Source: Hydrogenophaga crocea (GTDB lineage: Bacteria; Pseudomonadota; Gammaproteobacteria; Burkholderiales; Burkholderiaceae_C). Taken from it: 64,000 nucleotides of DNA. A program made the position numbers and the translations under genes. Shown here piece after piece: positions 55,491 to 64,000 of the stretch (its first letter is position 1; each line of letters starts with the position of its first letter). Location: the NCBI RefSeq assembly GCF_011388215.1, contig NZ_CP049989.1:372001-436000 (forward strand). The letters run 5' to 3'. Below the pieces are notes generated by a model, which saw only the letters and a list, made by a program, of their open reading frames with translations, was not told where the DNA came from and did not search any database.

Positions 55491-56696
55491 ATGGAAACCT
55501 ACCTGCTCGATTGGGCCAACCTGCTGTTGCGCTGGCTGCATGTGATCGTGGCCATCGCCTGGATCGGCTCGTCCTTTTATTTCGTCTTCCTCGACAGCAG
55601 CCTCACGCCGCCCGAAGACGAGGGCCTGCGCCGCGACGGGGCGACCGGCGAACTCTGGGCGGTGCACGGCGGCGGCTTCTACCACCCGGTGAAGTACGCG
55701 GTGTCGCCGCCCAAGCTGCCCGGGCACCTGCACTGGTTCTACTGGGAAAGCTATTCCACCTGGTTGTCGGGTTTTGCGCTGTTCCTGGTCTCTTATCTCT
55801 GGAGCCCCAAGGTCTATCTGATCGACCCGCAGGTGCACGCCTGGTCGCCGCCCGCGGCGATCGCCACGGCGCTGGCCTTCCTGGTGGTGTTCTGGCTCGC
55901 CTACGACGCCATCTGCCGCACCCTGGGCCGCACGAAGAACGGCGACGCCAAGGTGGGCGCGGCGGTGGCCCTGCTGGTGGCCGCGGCGGCGCTGCTCGCG
56001 ACCTCGCTGTTCGCGGGCCGCGCGGCCTTCCTGCTGGTGGGCGCGATGATCGCCACGGCCATGAGCGCCAACGTGTTCTTCTGGATCATCCAGGGCCAGC
56101 GCAAGGTGGTGGCCGCGCTCAAGGCGGGCCAGCCGGTCGACCCGATCCACGGCCAGCGCGGCAAGCAGCGCAGCGTGCACAACACCTACTTCACGCTGCC
56201 CGTGCTGTTTGCGATGCTGAGCAACCACTACAGCTTCACCTACGCGCACCCGCACAATGGCTGGGTGCTGATCGGCATGATGGCCGCGGGCGCGGCGATC
56301 CGGCAGTTCTTCGTGCTACGCCACGGCTTCAAGCTCGGCCGCAACCCGCACCCCTGGCCCTACGCGGCCGCGGGCGTGGTGCTGCTGCTGGGGCTGATCG
56401 TGTGGCTGCGTCCGGCACCGGTGGCGCCCGCGTCCAGCGCAACGGCCGCGGCGCCGGTGAGCGCGGCCGCGGTGCAGGCGGTGCTGGCGCAGCGCTGTGT
56501 GATGTGCCACGGCGAGGCCTTGCAGTCCAAGGGCGTGCGACTCGATTCGCCGGCCGAACTGCAGCGCCACGCGCAGGCGGTCTACCAGCAGGCCGTGGTC
56601 ACGAAGCAGATGCCCATGAACAACGCCACCGGCATCACCGACGCCGAGCGCGCGCTCATCGGCCAGTGGTTTCTGGCGGGCGCCAAGGCCGACTGA
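55491..56696 (+). CDS. puuD: Membrane-bound urate oxidase with cytochrome c domain (PuuD type)
   Basis: Oxidises urate to 5-hydroxyisourate in the inner membrane and passes electrons to the respiratory chain instead of making peroxide. 401 residues. Order: urate hydroxylase membrane domain (about 1-305), eight to nine helices, with WLHVIVAIAWIGSSFYFV (in parts: LHVIVAIAWIGSSFYF), HGGGFYHPVKY and HWFYWESYSTW; then a periplasmic cytochrome c domain (about 318-401) with heme site CVMCH at 336-340 and Met ligands such as TKQMPMNN. ATG 55491 removes an unlikely 29-residue extension. The next enzyme, UraH, is coded 1.8 kb upstream. Confidence 0.93.
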   Translation: METYLLDWANLLLRWLHVIVAIAWIGSSFYFVFLDSSLTPPEDEGLRRDGATGELWAVHGGGFYHPVKYAVSPPKLPGHLHWFYWESYSTWLSGFALFLVSYLWSPKVYLIDPQVHAWSPPAAIATALAFLVVFWLAYDAICRTLGRTKNGDAKVGAAVALLVAAAALLATSLFAGRAAFLLVGAMIATAMSANVFFWIIQGQRKVVAALKAGQPVDPIHGQRGKQRSVHNTYFTLPVLFAMLSNHYSFTYAHPHNGWVLIGMMAAGAAIRQFFVLRHGFKLGRNPHPWPYAAAGVVLLLGLIVWLRPAPVAPASSATAAAPVSAAAVQAVLAQRCVMCHGEALQSKGVRLDSPAELQRHAQAVYQQAVVTKQMPMNNATGITDAERALIGQWFLAGAKAD

Positions 56697-56721
56697 GCGC
56701 CGGGCGTGGCACCATCGCCGC

Positions 56722-57378
56722 ATGCCACGCCAATTCGACCTCATTGCCTTCGACTGGGACGGCACGCTCTACGACTCCACGGCCATCATCGCGCGCTGCA
56801 TCCAGCGCGCGGTGGCCGACGTGGGCGGCACCGTGCCCACGCGCGAGCAGGCCAGCTACGTGATCGGCATGGGCCTGATGCAGGCCCTGGCCCACGCCGC
56901 GCCCGACGTGCCCCCCGAGCTGTACCCGCGCCTGGGCGAGCGCTACCGCCACCACTACATCGCGCACCAGAACGACCTCAGCCTGTTCGAGGGCGTGCTG
57001 CCCATGCTGGATGCGCTCAAGGCGCGCCAGCAGCTGCTCACCGTGGCCACCGGCAAGAGCCGGCGCGGGCTCGACGAGGTGCTGCGCAGCGTGGAACTCG
57101 TGGGCGTGTTCGACGGTTCACGCACCGCCGACGAGACCGCGGGCAAGCCCGACCCGCTGATGCTGCGCGAGTTGATGTCCGAGTTCGGCGTGCCGCCCGA
57201 GCGCACGCTGATGATCGGCGACACCACGCACGACCTGCAGATGGCGCTCAACGCCGGCTGCGCGAGCGTGGGCGTGAGCTACGGCGCGCACGAGCCCGAC
57301 GCCTTCCACGCGCTCGCACCGCGCCATGTGGCGCACTCGGTGCGCGAGCTGCACGACTGGCTGATCGCCAACACCTGA
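56722..57378 (+). CDS. HAD family phosphatase (phosphoglycolate phosphatase-like)
   Basis: A 218-residue haloacid dehalogenase-type phosphatase with a helical cap. Seen: motif I AFDWDGTL with nucleophile Asp11 and Asp13, motif II TVATGKS, motif III Lys in GKPDPLML and motif IV MIGDTTHDLQMA. Closest in style to Gph phosphoglycolate phosphatases, but the substrate is not certain. 25 nt after puuD and 10 nt before the Rieske gene; sppA follows, so these three form their own small run. Confidence 0.87.
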   Translation: MPRQFDLIAFDWDGTLYDSTAIIARCIQRAVADVGGTVPTREQASYVIGMGLMQALAHAAPDVPPELYPRLGERYRHHYIAHQNDLSLFEGVLPMLDALKARQQLLTVATGKSRRGLDEVLRSVELVGVFDGSRTADETAGKPDPLMLRELMSEFGVPPERTLMIGDTTHDLQMALNAGCASVGVSYGAHEPDAFHALAPRHVAHSVRELHDWLIANT

Positions 57379-57388
57379 AGGCTGCCGC

Positions 57389-57760
57389 ATGCCCACCGAC
57401 GACCTCATTCCGCTGTGCAACAGCCGCGATCTGGTCGATGGCGGCCAGGCGGTGTCTTTCGATGTGAACTACGCGGGCCAGACCTGCCGCGCCTTCGTGG
57501 TGCGCTACCGCGGCCGCACCCACGCCTACCTGAACCGCTGCACCCACGTGGCCATGGAGATGGACTGGCAACCCGACCGCTTCTTCGACGACAGCGGCCA
57601 GTGGCTGCTGTGCGCCACGCACGGCGCCGCATACGCGCCCGACACCGGCGAATGCCGCGGCGGGCCGTGCCGCGGCGGGCTCTTCAAGATCGAGACCGAG
57701 GAGCACGATGGCGTGGTGCACTGGCGGTCACAATACCACCTCAAACCCGTCGAATTCTGA
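57389..57760 (+). CDS. Rieske [2Fe-2S] protein
   Basis: A 123-residue single Rieske domain. Seen: CTH (Cys51, His53) and CATH (Cys75, His78), the C-x-H and C-x2-H ligand pairs, plus GGPCRGGLFKIE. It resembles the small stand-alone ferredoxins of dioxygenase or nitrite-reductase (NirD) type, but no oxygenase gene is nearby. Probably a small electron carrier. It lies between the HAD phosphatase and sppA, an arrangement I recall in other Burkholderiales. Confidence 0.88.
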   Translation: MPTDDLIPLCNSRDLVDGGQAVSFDVNYAGQTCRAFVVRYRGRTHAYLNRCTHVAMEMDWQPDRFFDDSGQWLLCATHGAAYAPDTGECRGGPCRGGLFKIETEEHDGVVHWRSQYHLKPVEF

Positions 57761-57774
57761 GAAACGAGAGCGCC

Positions 57775-58749
57775 ATGAACGAGGATTTCAACGCCACCGG
57801 CACCCCGCGTCCCGCGGGCGTTCCCTGGGAGCGCGAAGCGATCGAGAAACTGCTGTTCGCGCAATTGAAGGAGCAGCGCGCCGCGCGCCGCTGGCGGCTG
57901 TTCTTCCGCTTCGCCTGGCTGCTGGTGATCGGCGCTTTCGTGTGGCTGGCGATCAAGGCCGAGGGCATGGCCACGAACCAGGTGTCCACGCCGCACACCG
58001 CGGTGATCGCCGTCTCCGGCACCATCGCCGCCGGCGCCGAGGCCAGCGCCGAGAACGTGCTGCCGGCGCTCAAGTCGGCGTTCGAGGACCAGGGCGCGCA
58101 GGCCGTGGTGCTGCTCATCAACTCGCCCGGGGGCAGTCCGGTGCAGGCCGGCATCATCAACGACGAGATCCACCGCCTGAAGGCGCTGCACAACAAGAAG
58201 GTGTACGCGGTGGTGGAGGAAACCTGCGCGTCGGCGGCGTACTACATCGCGGCCGCGGCCGACGACATCTACGTCGACAAGGCCAGCCTCGTGGGCAGCA
58301 TCGGCGTGCTCATGGACGGCTTCGGATTCACCGGCCTGATGGACAAGCTCGGCATCGAGCGCCGGCTCATGACCGCGGGCCAGAACAAGGCCATGCTCGA
58401 TCCCTTCAGCCCGCAGGACCCGGCGCAGAAGGCCTACCTGCAAAGCATGCTCGAAGAAATCCACCAGCAGTTCATCGCGGTGGTCAAGAAGGGCCGCGGC
58501 GACCGCCTCAAGGAAAGCCCCGACACCTTCAGCGGCCTGGTCTGGAGCGGCCAGCAGGCCGTGAACATCGGCCTCGCCGACGGTCTGGGCAACCTCGACC
58601 ACGTGGCGCGCGAGGTGGTCAAGGCCGAAGAGATCGTCGACTACACGCAGCGCGAAAACCTGGGCCTGCGCCTGGCGCGCCGCTTCGGTGCGAGCATCGG
58701 TGAAGGCGCGTTCCGCGCGGCGCAGAGCGCCGGCCTTCAGCTGCGGTAA
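57775..58749 (+). CDS. S49 family peptidase (SppA-type, membrane-anchored)
   Basis: A 324-residue signal-peptide peptidase-like protease. Order: cytoplasmic N terminus, one membrane helix (about 44-61), and the periplasmic S49 domain. Seen: LLINSPGGSPVQAG at 113-126, nucleophile Ser153 in ETCASAAYY and Lys205 in GQNKAM, 52 residues later, the same spacing as Ser147 and Lys199 of Bacillus subtilis SppA. Single-domain (36-kDa) form, not the two-domain E. coli form. The 3' end overlaps the convergent galE by 13 bp. Confidence 0.92.
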   Translation: MNEDFNATGTPRPAGVPWEREAIEKLLFAQLKEQRAARRWRLFFRFAWLLVIGAFVWLAIKAEGMATNQVSTPHTAVIAVSGTIAAGAEASAENVLPALKSAFEDQGAQAVVLLINSPGGSPVQAGIINDEIHRLKALHNKKVYAVVEETCASAAYYIAAAADDIYVDKASLVGSIGVLMDGFGFTGLMDKLGIERRLMTAGQNKAMLDPFSPQDPAQKAYLQSMLEEIHQQFIAVVKKGRGDRLKESPDTFSGLVWSGQQAVNIGLADGLGNLDHVAREVVKAEEIVDYTQRENLGLRLARRFGASIGEGAFRAAQSAGLQLR

Positions 58750-59774
58750 CCGCGCGGGTTCTGGTGCTGCCAGCGCCAGGCGTCGGCGCACATTTCGTCG
58801 AGCGTGTGGCGCGCCTGCCAGCCCAGCAGGCGCTGCGCCAGCGAGGCGTCGGCCCAGCACTGGGCCACGTCGCCTGCGCGGCGCGGTCCGATGCGGTAAG
58901 GCACCGGCCGGCCGCTCGCGCGTTCGAACGCGGCCACCACTTCGAGCACGCTGTGGCCGCGGCCCGTGCCCAGGTTGACGGTGAAGCTCTCGCCCTGGCC
59001 CAGCAGGGCCTGCAGCGCGGCCACGTGGCCGCGCGCCAGATCCATCACGTGGATGAAGTCGCGCACGCCGGTGCCGTCGGGCGTGGGGTAGTCGCCGCCG
59101 AACACGCCGAGCTGCTCGCGCACGCCCACGGCCACCTGGGCCACGTAGGGCATGAGGTTGTTCGGAATGCCCGCGGGGTCTTCGCCGATCAGGCCGCTGG
59201 GGTGTGCACCCACGGGGTTGAAGTAGCGCAGCGTGCCGATGCGCCACTGCGGCTGCGCGTGGCGCAGCGCGGTGAGCATGTCCTCGATGACCAGCTTGGT
59301 GTGGCCATAGGGGTTGGTGTGGCTGCGCGGGAAGTCTTCGGTGATGGGCACGCGCGCGGGATCGCCGTAGACCGTGGCGCTGCTGGAGAACACCAGCGTG
59401 GGCGCGGGCCCGCCGGCCTGGGCCGCGTCGCCCATGGCCTGCAGCAGGCTGGTGGCGCCGCCGAGGTTGTTGCGGTAGTACTTGAGCGGGTCGGCCACGC
59501 TTTCGCCCACGGCCTTGTCGCCCGCGAAGTGCACCACGCCGACCGGGCGGTGGCGTTGCAGCACCTCGAGCACCCAGGCCTGGTCGAGCACGTCGCCGCG
59601 CTCCAGGGCCATGGTGCGGCCCGTGATCTGCTTCAGGCGTTCGAGCACCACGGGGTGGCTGTTGGCGAAGTTGTCGAGGATCACGGGCTCGAAGCCGGCC
59701 TCGATCAGGGCGACCGCGGTGTGGCTGCCGATGTAGCCCGCGCCCCCCGTGAGCAGGATGGTCTTGTGGTTCAT
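58737..59774 (-). CDS. galE: UDP-glucose 4-epimerase
   Basis: Interconverts UDP-glucose and UDP-galactose for surface polysaccharide. 345 residues, extended SDR fold. Seen: TGGAGYIGSH at 9-18 for NAD, FSSSATVYG, catalytic Tyr-x3-Lys in NPYGHTK and RYFNPVGAHPSG. ATG 59774 overlaps the manC stop (ATGA), so the two are coupled. Supplies the sugar nucleotides used by the LPS genes at 26-32 kb, with galU close by. Confidence 0.95.
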   Translation of the reverse strand: MNHKTILLTGGAGYIGSHTAVALIEAGFEPVILDNFANSHPVVLERLKQITGRTMALERGDVLDQAWVLEVLQRHRPVGVVHFAGDKAVGESVADPLKYYRNNLGGATSLLQAMGDAAQAGGPAPTLVFSSSATVYGDPARVPITEDFPRSHTNPYGHTKLVIEDMLTALRHAQPQWRIGTLRYFNPVGAHPSGLIGEDPAGIPNNLMPYVAQVAVGVREQLGVFGGDYPTPDGTGVRDFIHVMDLARGHVAALQALLGQGESFTVNLGTGRGHSVLEVVAAFERASGRPVPYRIGPRRAGDVAQCWADASLAQRLLGWQARHTLDEMCADAWRWQHQNPRGYRS

Positions 59775-61189
59775 GCGGATTTGGGTTCGCGGCCGTAGCG
59801 GTCTTCGAGCCGGACAATGTCGTCCTCGCCCAGGTAGGCGCCCGATTGCACCTCGATCATTTCGAGCTCCATCTTGCCGGGGTTGTGCAGGCGGTGCACC
59901 TCGCCGATGGGGATGTAGGTGGACTGGTTCTCGGACATCAGGAACACGTCCTGGCCGCGCGTGACCTCGGCCGTGCCGCGCACCACGATCCAGTGCTCGG
60001 CGCGGTGGTGGTGCTTCTGCAGGCTCAGCGAAGCGCCGGGCTTCACGCCGATGCGCTTGACCTGGAATCGCTCGCCCATGTCGATGCTGTCGTACCAGCC
60101 CCAGGGCCGGGCGACGCGGCGGTGCGTGGCGGCCTGCGGCACGTCCTGTTTGGCGAGGTGGGCCACCACGTCCTTGACCTGCTCGGCATGGTCGCGCTGG
60201 GCCACCAGCAGCGCGTCGGGCGTGTCGATGATCAGCAGGTCTTGTGTGCCCAGCGCCACCACCGGCCGGTGCGGCGCGTGGATGAAGGTGTTGCGGGCCT
60301 GCAGCGCATGGCCGTGGCCTTGCACGCGGTTGCCGGCGGTGTCGGCGGGCGCGAGGTCGGCCACCGCGTTCCAGCTGCCCACGTCGCTCCACTGGCCCTG
60401 GAAGGGCACCACGGCGACGTCGTCGTGCGGCTCCATCACGGCGTAGTCGATGCTCTGCGAGCGGCAGGCGAGAAAGGCCTCGGGCTGCGGGCGTACGAGT
60501 GCGATGCGCGCGATGGTTTCGGTGGTGGCGCCCGCCATGGCCTGCTCGCAGGCGGCCAGGATGTCGGGCGCATGGCGCTGCAGCGCGGCCTTGAGCGCGC
60601 TGGCCGTGACCAGGAAGATGCCCGCGTTCCAGAGCACACCGCCGCGCAGCAGCAGCTCGGCCGCGGCGGCAGGCTGGGGCTTCTCGATGAAGCGCGCCAC
60701 GCGCCGGCTGCCGTCGGCGCGCGGCTCGCCCTGCTCGATGTAGCCGTAGGCACTGCTCGGGAAGGTGGGCACCACGCCGAAGGTGACGATGGCGCCGGCC
60801 TCGGCGGCCGCCACGCCCTGGCGCACGGTTTCGCCGAAGGCCACGGGATCGGGGATGTGGTGGTCGGAGGGGCAGAACAGCAGCAGCGCATCGCTGCCGG
60901 CCTGCAGCGCGGCCAGGGCCATGGCCGCGGCGGTGTTGCGCGCCGCGGGCTCGAGCACCACCGTGCCGCGCTGGCCCGCGCGTTCGATCTCGTCGGCCAC
61001 CAGGAAGCGGTGGTCTTCCGAGGCCACGCACAAGGCCGGCTGGCCGCACCAGGCCAGGCGTTCGAGTGTCAACCGCAGCAAGGATTTGTCACCGACCAGG
61101 GGCACGAACTGCTTGGGCAGGCTTTGGCGCGATAGCGGCCACAGGCGGGTGCCGGAGCCGCCGCACAGCACGACAGGGGTGATGTTCAT
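59771..61189 (-). CDS. manC: Mannose-1-phosphate guanylyltransferase / mannose-6-phosphate isomerase
   Basis: Makes GDP-mannose; the type II form joins the nucleotidyltransferase with an isomerase domain. 472 residues. Seen: [14 protein letters not shown] near 8-21, [15 protein letters not shown] with the sugar-binding Lys, and C-terminal cupin with [20 protein letters not shown] (His metal ligands; 20 residues). Functions with the phosphomannomutase at 24-25 kb. Divergent from galU over 126 bp. Confidence 0.94.
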   Translation of the reverse strand: MNITPVVLCGGSGTRLWPLSRQSLPKQFVPLVGDKSLLRLTLERLAWCGQPALCVASEDHRFLVADEIERAGQRGTVVLEPAARNTAAAMALAALQAGSDALLLFCPSDHHIPDPVAFGETVRQGVAAAEAGAIVTFGVVPTFPSSAYGYIEQGEPRADGSRRVARFIEKPQPAAAAELLLRGGVLWNAGIFLVTASALKAALQRHAPDILAACEQAMAGATTETIARIALVRPQPEAFLACRSQSIDYAVMEPHDDVAVVPFQGQWSDVGSWNAVADLAPADTAGNRVQGHGHALQARNTFIHAPHRPVVALGTQDLLIIDTPDALLVAQRDHAEQVKDVVAHLAKQDVPQAATHRRVARPWGWYDSIDMGERFQVKRIGVKPGASLSLQKHHHRAEHWIVVRGTAEVTRGQDVFLMSENQSTYIPIGEVHRLHNPGKMELEMIEVQSGAYLGEDDIVRLEDRYGREPKSA

Positions 61190-61268
61190 GGAAATGTTCT
61201 GTTTCAGCTTCGCTGCACGAAGCGGTGCGTTTTGCCCCGCGCGGCAGGGGATCGACTTAAGCCGTCGG

Positions 61269-61274
61269 TATTAT
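61269..61274 (+). promoter_or_regulatory. Candidate -10 element before galU
   Basis: TATTAT, 41 nt before the galU ATG, in an AT-richer patch of the manC-galU gap. No matching -35 box seen. Confidence 0.3.
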
Positions 61275-61315
61275 GGGTGACTTGTTTGACAGGCAATGCC
61301 GAAATATTCCACACC

Positions 61316-62200
61316 ATGACGATCCGAAAAGCCGTGTTTCCCGTGGGTGGCCTGGGCACCCGGTTCCTGCCCGCCACCAAGGCCATTCCCAAGGAAATGC
61401 TGCCGGTGGTGGACAAACCGCTGATGCAGTACGCGGTGGAAGAGGCCTACGCGGCCGGCATCCGCGAGATGATCTTCGTCACCGGCCGCAACAAGCGCGC
61501 GATCGAGGACCACTTCGACGTGGCCTATGAGCTCGAGACCGAACTCGAGGCGGCCGGCAAGGGCGCGCTGCTCGAACTGGTCACCTCGATCAAGCCCGAC
61601 GACATGGACTGCTTCTACGTGCGCCAACCGCGCGCCCTGGGCCTGGGCCATGCGGTGCTGTGCGCCGAGCGATTGGTGGGCAACGAGCCCTTCGCCGTGC
61701 TGCTGGCCGACGACCTGATGATCGGCCGCGAGCAGATGTCGGGCGGACCGACGGTGCTGGCGCAGATGGTGCAGGCCTACGCGCAGAGCCCCGGCACCGT
61801 GCTCGCGGTGCAGGACGTGCCGCGCGCCGAAACCCGGCGCTACGGCGTGGTCGACGTGCACGGCGTGAACGCGACGCTGGCCGAGGTGTTCGGCATGGTC
61901 GAAAAACCCGCGCCCGAGAAAGCGCCGTCCACGCTCGCCGTCGCAGGCCGCTACATCCTCACGCCCGCGGTGTTCGAGAGCATCCGCCAGCAGCCGCGCG
62001 GCGCCGGCGGCGAGATCCAGCTCACCGACGGCATTGCGGCGCTGATCGGCAAGGAGCGCGTGCAGGCCTTCCGCTACGACGGCCGGCGCTACGACTGCGG
62101 CAGCAAGGAAGGCTTCCTCGAAGCCACCATCGACCTCGCGCTGGCCAACCCGGCGCTCAGCGAGGCGGTGCGCGCCCACCTGCAGCGCGTGATGGCCTGA
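61316..62200 (+). CDS. galU: UTP--glucose-1-phosphate uridylyltransferase
   Basis: Makes UDP-glucose from glucose-1-phosphate and UTP. 294 residues, normal for GalU. Seen: [20 protein letters not shown] (20 residues) at 8-27, [32 protein letters not shown] and FGMVEKP with its conserved Lys. The frame is open upstream to 61232, but ATG 61316 gives the family N terminus. Divergent from manC; converges with the RsmI-like gene after 16 bp. Confidence 0.96.
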   Translation: MTIRKAVFPVGGLGTRFLPATKAIPKEMLPVVDKPLMQYAVEEAYAAGIREMIFVTGRNKRAIEDHFDVAYELETELEAAGKGALLELVTSIKPDDMDCFYVRQPRALGLGHAVLCAERLVGNEPFAVLLADDLMIGREQMSGGPTVLAQMVQAYAQSPGTVLAVQDVPRAETRRYGVVDVHGVNATLAEVFGMVEKPAPEKAPSTLAVAGRYILTPAVFESIRQQPRGAGGEIQLTDGIAALIGKERVQAFRYDGRRYDCGSKEGFLEATIDLALANPALSEAVRAHLQRVMA

Positions 62201-62216
62201 TCGGGCACGCGCCGCC

Positions 62217-62990
62217 TCAGGGCCCGAACAGGAACACCGCGGGCAGCGACAGCGGCAGCCCCTCGCGCCAGCCGGGGTGCTGGCGCCACTGGGCCACGAG
62301 CGCGCTGCGCACCGACTGCTGCGGCAGCCCCAGGCCGCAGGCCACGGCCAGCCGCGAGGCCGGCGACAGTTGTTCGAGCAGCGCCTGCAGCAGCGCGGCG
62401 TTGCGGTAGGGCGTTTCGATGAGGATCTGCGTCTGGCCCGTGCGTGCGGCGCTGGCGTCGAGTTCGCGCAGGCGCTTCGCGCGCGCCGCCGCGTCCTGCG
62501 GCACGTAGCCCACGAAGGCGAAGTGCTGGCCATTGAGGCCGCTGGCCGCCAGCGCGAGCATCAGTGACACCGGTCCCACCAGCGGCAGCACCGGCAGGCC
62601 CAGTGCATGGGCGGCGCGCACCACGCTGCTGCCCGGATCGGCCACCGCGGGCATGCCCGCTTCGCTCAGCAGGCCGATGTCGTGGCCCTGCAGCGCCGGG
62701 GCGAGCAGGGCCTTGGCGGCGGCGTCGAGCGCGTGGCCGTTGTGGTCGCCCTGCTTGTGCGCCTGCCGCGGCAGTTCGCTGATCTGCTGCGCCTGCAGCG
62801 GCGCGGCCAGCGGGCTCAGGCCGTCCACGCGCTTGAGGAAGGCGCGGGCGCTCTTGGCGTTCTCCGCGATCCAGTGCGTGAGCCGAGCGGCCGTGGCGAT
62901 GGTCTCGGCCGGCAGGGCCTGCGCCAGGGTTTGGGGCTCGGCGCCGAAATCGAGCGGCGTCGGCACCAGGTAGAGGCGGCCGGGCGTCAT
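62217..62990 (-). CDS. SAM-dependent methyltransferase, RsmI-like (tetrapyrrole methylase fold)
   Basis: A 257-residue protein of the SAM/tetrapyrrole methylase superfamily, related to RsmI, which 2'-O-methylates C1402 of 16S rRNA. Seen: LYLVPTPLDFG, GLLSEAGMPAVADPG (the RsmI-type GTP-like loop), GPVSLMLALAASGLNG, FAFVGYVP and ILIETPYRN. It departs from canonical RsmI in the N-terminal VATPIGNL motif (here VPTPLDFG), so this is the second RsmI-like paralogue common in beta-proteobacteria rather than RsmI itself. ATG 62990 overlaps the maf stop (ATGA). Confidence 0.88.
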   Translation of the reverse strand: MTPGRLYLVPTPLDFGAEPQTLAQALPAETIATAARLTHWIAENAKSARAFLKRVDGLSPLAAPLQAQQISELPRQAHKQGDHNGHALDAAAKALLAPALQGHDIGLLSEAGMPAVADPGSSVVRAAHALGLPVLPLVGPVSLMLALAASGLNGQHFAFVGYVPQDAAARAKRLRELDASAARTGQTQILIETPYRNAALLQALLEQLSPASRLAVACGLGLPQQSVRSALVAQWRQHPGWREGLPLSLPAVFLFGP

Positions 62991-63586
62991 GGCAGGCGCA
63001 GGCCGGCGGCGCGCAGCAGGCGGCAGGTGCGGATCAGCGGCAGGCCGATCAGCGCTGTGGGGTCGTCGCTGTCGATGCGCTCGAGCAGGGCGATGCCCAG
63101 GCCCTCGCTCTTGGCACTGCCGGCGCAGTCGTAGGGCTTTTCGGCGCGCAGGTAGCGCTCGATCTCGGCGTCATCGAGATCTCGAAAGCGCACACGCACG
63201 GGCGCGAGCTCGCTGGCCTCGAAGCCGCTCTCGTGGCACACCACCGAGAGCGCGGTCTGGAACACCACGGTCTGGCCGCGCATGCGGCGCAGCTGTTCGA
63301 CCGCGCGTTCGTGCGTGCCGGGCTTGCCCAGCGGCTCACCGTTCAGGTCGGCCACCTGGTCGCTGCCGATCACCACCGCCGCCGGCCGTTGCCGGGCCAC
63401 GGCACGGGCCTTGGCGAGCGCGAGCCGCCGGGCCAGGGCCTCGGGGGTTTCGCCGGCCAGCGGGGTTTCATCGACGCCCGGGCCGAGCACGTCAAAGGGC
63501 AATCCCAGGCGCTGCAGCAGCTCGCGGCGGTAGCGGGACGTGGAGCCGAGCACCAGGGCCCGGGAGGAGGAGGGGGAGGTGGACAT
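62987..63586 (-). CDS. Maf-family nucleotide pyrophosphatase (YceF type)
   Basis: House-cleaning pyrophosphatase acting on modified nucleotides; the YceF subgroup prefers 7-methyl-GTP. 199 residues. Seen: LGSTSRYRRELLQRLG at the N terminus, VDETPLAGETPEALARRLA, catalytic Asp in VVIGSDQVADL, GKPGTHERAVEQLRRM and the YDCAGSAKSEGLG segment. In E. coli yceF lies beside yceD-rpmF, and here it is divergent from yceD, which supports the YceF subgroup. The rsmI-like gene overlaps its 3' end. Confidence 0.92.
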   Translation of the reverse strand: MSTSPSSSRALVLGSTSRYRRELLQRLGLPFDVLGPGVDETPLAGETPEALARRLALAKARAVARQRPAAVVIGSDQVADLNGEPLGKPGTHERAVEQLRRMRGQTVVFQTALSVVCHESGFEASELAPVRVRFRDLDDAEIERYLRAEKPYDCAGSAKSEGLGIALLERIDSDDPTALIGLPLIRTCRLLRAAGLRLP

Positions 63587-63610
63587 GGGCGTATTGTGAA
63601 GACCCCTCCC

Positions 63611-63616
63611 TACAAT
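63611..63616 (+). promoter_or_regulatory. Candidate -10 element just before yceD
   Basis: TACAAT ends 6 nt before the yceD ATG, in the 36-bp maf-yceD gap. As at folC, use of this box would give an almost leaderless mRNA. -35 not identified. Confidence 0.35.
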
Positions 63617-63622
63617 CGCCGG

Positions 63623-64000
63623 ATGCCTTCCGCCCAGAAGCCCTCGACGGGCCCTTTCAATCCGCGCCGCTTCGACGCCCTGCGCTTCGCCCAGGCCGCG
63701 GCCACGCTGGACGGCGAACTGCCGCTGGCCGACCTGAAGCGCCTGGCCCCCGACCTGCAGGCGCCGCTCGCGCCCGACGCGCGGGTGTACTGGTCGGCCC
63801 GCGGCGAATGGCGCGACGGCCCCACCGGGTCGGGCCCCCAGCCCTGGCTGCACCTGCAGGTGCGCGCCGTGGTGCCACTGGCCTGCCAGCGCTGCCTGGG
63901 CGCGGTCGACACCGAGTTGCTGGTCGACCGCTGGTTCCGCTTCGTGGCCGACGAAGCGGCCGCCGAGGCCCAGGACGACGACGCCGAGGAAGACCTGCTC
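63623..64000 (+). CDS. yceD: YceD (DUF177) protein, N-terminal part (cut by window edge)
   Basis: 126 codons are present, running off the right edge; the family is about 170-190 residues. Seen: FNPRRFDALRFAQAAATLDGEL, the usual YceD opening (in parts: FNPRRFDALRFAQAAATLD), and the CQRCLG cysteine pair. In chloroplasts and bacteria YceD is linked to 23S rRNA processing, and its gene is normally followed by rpmF (ribosomal protein L32), expected just beyond the window. The acidic tail EAAAEAQDDDAEEDLL is typical. Divergent from maf. Confidence 0.9.
   Translation, partial: MPSAQKPSTGPFNPRRFDALRFAQAAATLDGELPLADLKRLAPDLQAPLAPDARVYWSARGEWRDGPTGSGPQPWLHLQVRAVVPLACQRCLGAVDTELLVDRWFRFVADEAAAEAQDDDAEEDLL

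Overview
The window is a very GC-rich chromosomal segment (it looks near 70% GC; not computed) from a beta-proteobacterium, most likely order Burkholderiales, family Comamonadaceae (Hydrogenophaga/Acidovorax/Variovorax-like). Grounds: the content and order of the housekeeping genes, two cyanophycin synthetases next to a cyanophycin-associated ABC transporter and DUF1854 protein, a membrane-bound urate oxidase, and a short GC palindromic repeat of a type I recall from this family. I see no prophage, insertion sequence or CRISPR array. Almost every base is coding; many neighbouring genes overlap by 4 bp (ATGA, GTGA, TTGA).

Layout. 1-8137: argG (cut by the left edge), ppnP and an ArsC/Spx-like gene on the minus strand; then folC, a SPOR protein, cvpA, purF, metZ and gltX on the plus strand. 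8214-8593: tRNA-Ala(GGC), tRNA-Glu(TTC), tRNA-Asp(GTC), closed by a textbook terminator. 8676-15976 (minus): an apparent six-gene operon reading ABC exporter, DUF1854, ornithine-cyclodeaminase/mu-crystallin protein, amaA-like pipecolate oxidase, amaB-like aldehyde dehydrogenase, DUF1345. Divergent from it, 16090-20914: two tandem cyanophycin synthetases, the first with a ruined Mur-ligase P-loop. 20966-23912 (minus): an AdaA-AlkA fusion, ogt and a DMT exporter. 24036-32299: phosphomannomutase/phosphoglucomutase and LPS-core genes, including a WaaA-KdkA fusion and an O-antigen ligase. 32375-39859 (minus): tetR, HlyD-type protein, RND pump, pcm, rhodanese, tolC. 39950-42694: gcdH, a divergent LysR regulator, msrA. 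42785-56696: an ABC importer with a CDD-fold deaminase, maeB, and a urate-to-allantoate catabolic set (GntR regulator, puuE, a uraD-allC fusion, an M20 hydrolase, uraH, xdhC, a PuuD-type urate oxidase). 56722-64000: HAD phosphatase, Rieske protein, S49 peptidase, galE, manC, galU, an RsmI-like methyltransferase, maf and yceD (cut by the right edge).

How the genes work together. Cyanophycin is an Asp/Arg (sometimes Lys) nitrogen store; its two synthetases sit back to back with an operon that carries both cyanophycin-associated genes and a lysine/pipecolate-to-aminoadipate module. The purine genes convert urate to 5-hydroxyisourate (PuuD), OHCU (UraH), allantoin (UraD), allantoate (PuuE) and on (AllC). 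The same 8-bp palindrome TGTATACA lies in the gntR-uraH divergent gap and upstream of the ABC importer genes, suggesting one regulon. The sugar-nucleotide genes (pmm, manC, galE, galU) feed the LPS/exopolysaccharide genes.

Nothing here is clearly a wholly new system. The best leads are the cyanophycin/lysine operon, the in-frame repeat element inside uraD-allC, the WaaA-KdkA fusion and the shared TGTATACA operator.
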